A DNA stretch of 64,000 bases from Oribacterium sp. (GTDB lineage Bacteria > Bacillota_A > Clostridia > Lachnospirales > Lachnospiraceae): positions 5,171 through 69,170 of the forward strand of contig SFND01000007.1 in NCBI GenBank assembly GCA_004554245.1, in the 5' to 3' direction. The notes under the pieces are model-generated. The model did not search any database, was not told the origin of the DNA, and was given only the letters and a program-made list of their open reading frames with translations. Below are positions 59,774 to 64,000 of the stretch, in pieces. A program made the translations under genes and the position numbers. Numbering within the stretch: position 1 is the stretch's first letter; every line of letters starts with the position of its first letter.

Positions 59774-62005
59774 TCAGACAATTCTTTTAAACTTTTTCTC
59801 CAGTTCTGTTTTCGACATCGAGATGATCGTCGGACGGCCGTGCGGGCAGGCGTACGGGTTCTCGAGGGTCAGGAGCTCGCCGATGAGGGCGTCGGCTTCC
59901 ATGAGGCTGAGTCTGTTGTTGCCCTTGACGGCGGCCTTGCAGGACATCGAAGCGATTTTGTCATAGATGGTGTCCGGGGTCGTCATGCCAGCTTCGTCCG
60001 TGAGCTCATCGAGGATCTCGAGGAGGAGCTCCTTCTTTCCGAGCTCCGGGAGGTCGGTCGGGATGGCGGAGATGCTGTAGTCGCGATCCCCGAGGCTGGA
60101 AATCACATAGCCGAGCTTTTCGAAGTAGCTCATGTGCTCCTCGAGCACACGGGCTTCGTCGGCGGTCAGGGTCAGAAGAATCGGTGGATTCAGGTACTGG
60201 CTGGCCGGCTTCTTCTCGCGGAGGCGCTTCATCATGCGTTCGAAGTTCACCTTCTCGTGGGCGGCGTGCTGGTCGATGATGTAGAGCTTATCACCGTACT
60301 CGACGAGCCAGTAGGTCTCGAAGACCTGCCCGATGATACGGTGCGCGGTGCGCGCCTGTTCACTGAGGAAGCGATCTGAGAACAGGGTTTCCTGCTCCGG
60401 CTTCTGCGGCGCTGGTGCGGGTGCCGTGGTCTCCGATGACGCGGATGGCGCTGGTGCGCTCACCATCTCAGACGACGCGGATAATGCAGCGTCGGCAACG
60501 GTACTCTTCTCTTCCGAAGAGGCAGAAATCGCAGATGCATTGCCTGCTTCCTTCACTTCGTGCACCATCGGAACAGCGCTCGTTTCAGCGGCTGCCTGAA
60601 TGTCCTTCGTGACTGAAACATCACCTGTCGAAAGACGTTCAGCAACAGTAGCTTTCTGTTCTCCTGCGGCTGTCACGGTATCAGACGATGAGGTCACGGC
60701 ACGCGGCATCTCCGCTTCGCTTCTCCGCTCATGGAGTCCGTCATGGCTTCCGCTGTTGCCGTTGCGTGGCTGTCCCTGGAGGTAGATGTCCTCCTTCGGG
60801 GCGGCGTCCGGGTGCAGCTGCGGGCGGAGGGCTTCCGCGAAGACTTCACGAGTCGCCTCCACGCGCTTCTTTTCGAACGGCTCGACATGTGGCATGACCG
60901 GGGGTTTCGGCACGGCACTTCCGCTGCCAGTCGAAGTGGCGGCGTGTGCGCCTCTGCCGTCGGCAGCATTGTCCAGATCCGTGTTTACGATCAGCTCCGT
61001 CTGGCGGAGGGCGTTCTGCACGGCGTCGAGGACGGAGTTATAGATGAGCATGCCGTCGGAGAAGCGCACCTCGAGCTTCTGCGGGTGGACGTTCACATCG
61101 ACGATCTCCGGATTCACGTCGATCATCAGCACGACGAACGGGAACTTGTGCTGCATGAGGAAGGCGCGGTAGCCGTCCTCGATCGCCTTCATGATCATCG
61201 GGTTCTTCACGAAGCGCTCGTTCACGAAATAGAGCTCGAAGTTGCGGTTCGCGCGGGTGATCACAGGCTTTCCGATGAAGCCGCGGACGGTGACCGCCGG
61301 GAGTCCGGTGAGGGCCGAGCGCTGGTAGGCGCGGTTCACGGTGATGAGCTGGTTCGTGACGTCGCGGCCGTAGATAGAGTAGACCACGTCCAGGAGGGAG
61401 CCGTTGCCAAGCGTCGCGAGGAGCTGGCGGCCGTCCTGCAGGTAGCGGAAAGCGACCTCCGGGTGGGCCAATGCTTCTTTCTCCAGGATATCCTGGATCC
61501 GGGCCGCTTCGGCCTGCGGACTTTTCAGGAATTTACGGCGCGCCGGGACGTTTTTAAAGAGATCCCGCACGATGAAGGTCGTGCCGTCGGGTGCGCCGAT
61601 CTGGGCGAAATCCTTCTCGACACCGCCTTCGATCTGGTAATGCACAGCCATGAGGGCACCCGGGGTCTTCGTGATCAGCTCGACGCGGGCGACACTGGCG
61701 ATGGAGGCGAGGGCCTCACCGCGGAAGCCGAGTGTCTGGATACTGAGGAGGTCGCGGGCATCGCGGATCTTCGAGGTGGCATGGCGGACGAAAGCATTAC
61801 GCACATCCTCCTCTGCGATGCCGCCGCCGTTATCCGTCACACGGATCATGGAGATGCCGCCGTCGTGGATCTCGACCGAGACCGCGGTGCTGCCAGCATC
61901 GATGGCGTTCTCGAGGAGCTCCTTCACGACACTGAGCGGCCGCTCGATCACCTCGCCAGCCGCAATCTGATTGATGGTCTCATCACTTAAAATGTTGATT
62001 TTCAT
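59774..62005 (-). CDS. mutL: DNA mismatch repair protein MutL
   Basis: 743 residues. GHKL ATPase motifs: ELLENAIDAG, DNGGGI and TLGFRGEALASI. The C-terminal endonuclease motif DQHAAHEKVNFE and ACPHGRPT are present, so it is the nicking type found in bacteria without MutH. A long low-complexity Ala/Ser/Glu linker (about 345-555) makes it longer than average. Start by AGGATTGACAC. Confidence 0.96.
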   Translation of the reverse strand: MKINILSDETINQIAAGEVIERPLSVVKELLENAIDAGSTAVSVEIHDGGISMIRVTDNGGGIAEEDVRNAFVRHATSKIRDARDLLSIQTLGFRGEALASIASVARVELITKTPGALMAVHYQIEGGVEKDFAQIGAPDGTTFIVRDLFKNVPARRKFLKSPQAEAARIQDILEKEALAHPEVAFRYLQDGRQLLATLGNGSLLDVVYSIYGRDVTNQLITVNRAYQRSALTGLPAVTVRGFIGKPVITRANRNFELYFVNERFVKNPMIMKAIEDGYRAFLMQHKFPFVVLMIDVNPEIVDVNVHPQKLEVRFSDGMLIYNSVLDAVQNALRQTELIVNTDLDNAADGRGAHAATSTGSGSAVPKPPVMPHVEPFEKKRVEATREVFAEALRPQLHPDAAPKEDIYLQGQPRNGNSGSHDGLHERRSEAEMPRAVTSSSDTVTAAGEQKATVAERLSTGDVSVTKDIQAAAETSAVPMVHEVKEAGNASAISASSEEKSTVADAALSASSEMVSAPAPSASSETTAPAPAPQKPEQETLFSDRFLSEQARTAHRIIGQVFETYWLVEYGDKLYIIDQHAAHEKVNFERMMKRLREKKPASQYLNPPILLTLTADEARVLEEHMSYFEKLGYVISSLGDRDYSISAIPTDLPELGKKELLLEILDELTDEAGMTTPDTIYDKIASMSCKAAVKGNNRLSLMEADALIGELLTLENPYACPHGRPTIISMSKTELEKKFKRIV

Positions 62006-62045
62006 GTGTCAATCCTCGATTCATAGAGTCGGAGTCCTGATGGCT

Positions 62046-62246
62046 CCCGGAAGTCACCGGGGTCAGACCCCCTTGTGGATAGATTCAAGGGGGCATAAAC
62101 GATAGAAGTGGGTCTGACCCCTTGGCCTCGCGATAGTTTACGGTCGGAGCTGCATTAACTCCCGGAAGTTACTGGGGTCAGACCCCCGAATGGCTGAATT
62201 TACGGGACTCAGGCCGTAAAGCGTGGGTCTGACCCCTTGGCCTCGC
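62046..62246. repeat. two tandem REP-like elements between mutS and mutL
   Basis: Unit 1 (62046-62133) and unit 2 (62161-62246) each run from GGAAGTYACYGGGGTCAGAC to GTGGGTCTGACCCCTTGGCC, with different inner linkers. They are inverted relative to the 24.7-kb and 25.5-kb copies. They start 8 bases from the mutS stop. Confidence 0.85.
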
Positions 62247-62253
62247 GGACATG

Positions 62254-64000
62254 TTATGACAGCTGGAAGCGGTCCTTCAGTTCGTAGAGGGTGTTCATGG
62301 CGTCGAGCGGGGTCATGTGGTTGATGTCGATGCTGCGGAGGTAGTCGAGGGCGTCGCGGATCGATGCCGGGAGTGCCGGTTCGGTACCTGCCGCACCAGC
62401 TGGTGTCGTTGCACCTGCCGGGGCTGTGCCGTCGGCTGTGGAGCCAGCTGCTCCGCGCGTAGCCTCGGGCATCCGCTCTGCGACCATGCCGTTCGGCGCA
62501 TCCCCTGCGCCGAACAGGAGGTCGCTGTCCGCGCCGGCGCCGCTCTCCTCGAGCGCGAGGCTTTCCTGACGGAAGCCTGGCTCGCAGTCGAGCTCGCGCG
62601 CCTTCGCGAGGATATCCGCGTCGCTGAGCTCCGCGGCGATCTCCTTCGCCCGCTCGATGACCGGGCGCGGCACGCCGGCGAGGCTCGCCACGTCGATGCC
62701 GTACGACTGGTCGGCGCCCCCAGGGATGATCTTCCGGAGGAACACGATATCCTGATCGTGGTTGGTGACCGCGATACAGTAGTTGTTGACGCCGTCCAGC
62801 CGTCCCTCGAGCTCGGTGAGCTCGTGATAATGCGTGGCGAAGAGAGTCTTCGCCCGAACGACCTTCGCGATGTACTCGACCACGGCCCAGGCGATGCTGA
62901 GGCCGTCGAAGGTCGAGGTACCGCGACCGATCTCATCGAGGATCAACAGCGACTTCGTCGTCGCATTCCGGAGAATATTCGCCACCTCGTTCATCTCCAC
63001 CATGAAGGTCGACTGACCGGACGCGAGGTCGTCGCTCGCGCCGACCCGCGTGAAGATACGATCGCAGATCGAGATATCCGCATGGCTCGCCGGCACGAAG
63101 GAGCCGATGCTCGCCATCAGCACGATCAGCGCCACCTGCCGCATGTAGGTCGATTTACCGGCCATGTTCGGCCCGGTGATGATGGCGATCCGGTCCTTCG
63201 CATCGTCTAGGCGGGTATCATTGGTCACGAACATCCCATCCTGGAGCAGCTTCTCGATGACCGGATGACGCCCATCCCGGATCTCGATACGCCCCGCCTC
63301 GTTGATCTCCGGACGACAGTAGTTGTTGCTCGTCGCAACCTTCGACAGCGAGATCAGACAGTCCAGCAGCGCCACATAGTGCGAGGTCTTCTGCACGCGC
63401 TGCACATTCTCCGCGATGGTATCCCGCACATCGCAGAAAAGCTCGTACTCGAGCTGGTGCAGCTTCTCCTCCGCACCGAGGATCTCATTCTGAAGCTTCT
63501 CGAGCTCCTCCGTCGTGTAACGCTCCGCGCCCGTCAGCGTCTGCTTCCGGATATAGTCCGCCGGCACGAGGTCCTTGAAGCTGTTTGTCACCTCGATACA
63601 GTAGCCGAAGATACGGTTGAACTTCACCTTCAGGGTCTTGATCCCCGTGCGCTCCCGCTCCCGCTGCTCGAGCTCCGCGAGCCACTGCTTACCGTTCAGC
63701 TTCGACTGCATGTAGCGGTCCGCCTCCGCGTGGTAGCCCTCCCGGATGATGCCGCCATCGCGGCTCGATACCGGCGGATCCTCCATGATCGCCTGGTCGA
63801 TACGCTGGTAGAGCTCCTGCATCTCGTCGATGCCCTCATAGATCTCCTTCATAAGCGGTGACTGGAAGAGCCCGAGCTCCTGCCGGATATCCGGCAGCAT
63901 GCGAAGCGACTGCTTGAAGGCGATGAGATCCCGCGGATTCGCCGTCTTATAGCAGATCTTTCCGAGCAGACGCTCGAAATCGTAGACGGTGTTCAGGTAC
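62254..64000 (-). CDS. mutS: DNA mismatch repair protein MutS (5' part outside window)
   Basis: The C-terminal ~582 codons; the reading frame is open through the right edge (the VYDFERLLGKICYKTANPRD core segment lies at 63905-63999), so an ATG at 63900 is internal. ATPase motifs: GPNMAGKSTYMRQ (Walker A), DEIGRGTSTFDG (Walker B), ATHYHELTELE. An Ala/Gly-rich linker precedes the last dimerisation helices (SIRDALDYLRSIDINHMTPL). Recognises mismatches with MutL. Confidence 0.96.
   Translation of the reverse strand, partial: YLNTVYDFERLLGKICYKTANPRDLIAFKQSLRMLPDIRQELGLFQSPLMKEIYEGIDEMQELYQRIDQAIMEDPPVSSRDGGIIREGYHAEADRYMQSKLNGKQWLAELEQRERERTGIKTLKVKFNRIFGYCIEVTNSFKDLVPADYIRKQTLTGAERYTTEELEKLQNEILGAEEKLHQLEYELFCDVRDTIAENVQRVQKTSHYVALLDCLISLSKVATSNNYCRPEINEAGRIEIRDGRHPVIEKLLQDGMFVTNDTRLDDAKDRIAIITGPNMAGKSTYMRQVALIVLMASIGSFVPASHADISICDRIFTRVGASDDLASGQSTFMVEMNEVANILRNATTKSLLILDEIGRGTSTFDGLSIAWAVVEYIAKVVRAKTLFATHYHELTELEGRLDGVNNYCIAVTNHDQDIVFLRKIIPGGADQSYGIDVASLAGVPRPVIERAKEIAAELSDADILAKARELDCEPGFRQESLALEESGAGADSDLLFGAGDAPNGMVAERMPEATRGAAGSTADGTAPAGATTPAGAAGTEPALPASIRDALDYLRSIDINHMTPLDAMNTLYELKDRFQLS

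Overview
The window looks like a chromosome piece from a low-GC-lineage Gram-positive of the class Clostridia, most likely a Lachnospiraceae member with an unusually GC-rich genome. The gene orders plsX-acpP-rnc-smc-ftsY, ylxM-ffh-rpsP-khpA-rimM-trmD-rplS-lepB-rbgA-rnhB-yraN, rplU-rpmA-obgE-yhbY-nadD-yqeK-rsfS, mreC-mreD-mrdA-rodA and mutS-mutL-miaA are typical of that group. So are SepF, RecU, a Cheo-type LexA box and strong AGGAGG-type ribosome binding sites. No rRNA or tRNA gene was recognised.

Left part (1-32.4 kb; every intact gene on +): a secreted cell-wall-binding protein; a decayed IS1182-type insertion sequence; a collapsed xpt-pbuX purine salvage remnant on the - strand beside a + strand purine riboswitch; an FAD oxidoreductase; an NSS symporter; an EF-G paralogue; a membrane diguanylate cyclase; lipid synthesis (plsX, acpP); RNase III, SMC and FtsY; the SRP/S16/TrmD/L19 cluster; signal peptidase I; ribosome assembly GTPase; RNase HII; YraN; TrpS; RecU; the Trk potassium system; and a XerC/D-like recombinase.

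Right part (32.5-64 kb; every gene on -): lexA with an SOS operator; a DUF554 membrane protein; the L21/L27/Obg/NadD/RsfS cluster; a 931-residue NlpC/P60 cell-wall hydrolase; a 0.9-kb noncoding foldback element; rluD-lspA-aroB; sepF with an HlyD-like protein and a small P-loop protein; a DD-carboxypeptidase lipoprotein; mgsA; rodA-mrdA-mreD-mreC-radC; and a methionine gamma-lyase-like protein with miaA, mutL and mutS (mutS runs off the right edge). The two halves converge at about 32.45 kb, which in a Firmicute suggests a replication terminus or an inversion boundary.

The most unusual content is intergenic. At least four families of structured repeats lie between otherwise ordinary housekeeping genes. 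(1) Three long hairpins share conserved TTCAAAG/GAACC arms and a CAAG apical loop, while their stems differ between copies yet stay complementary. (2) Two larger hairpins with GCGGCACT arms also show compensatory changes. (3) A foldback element with inverted structured ends and a diverged internal array occupies 42.2-43.1 kb. (4) A REP-like GGGGTCWGACCCC family often sits exactly at gene ends and sometimes supplies the stop codon. Families 1-3 are the best candidates for something not yet described.
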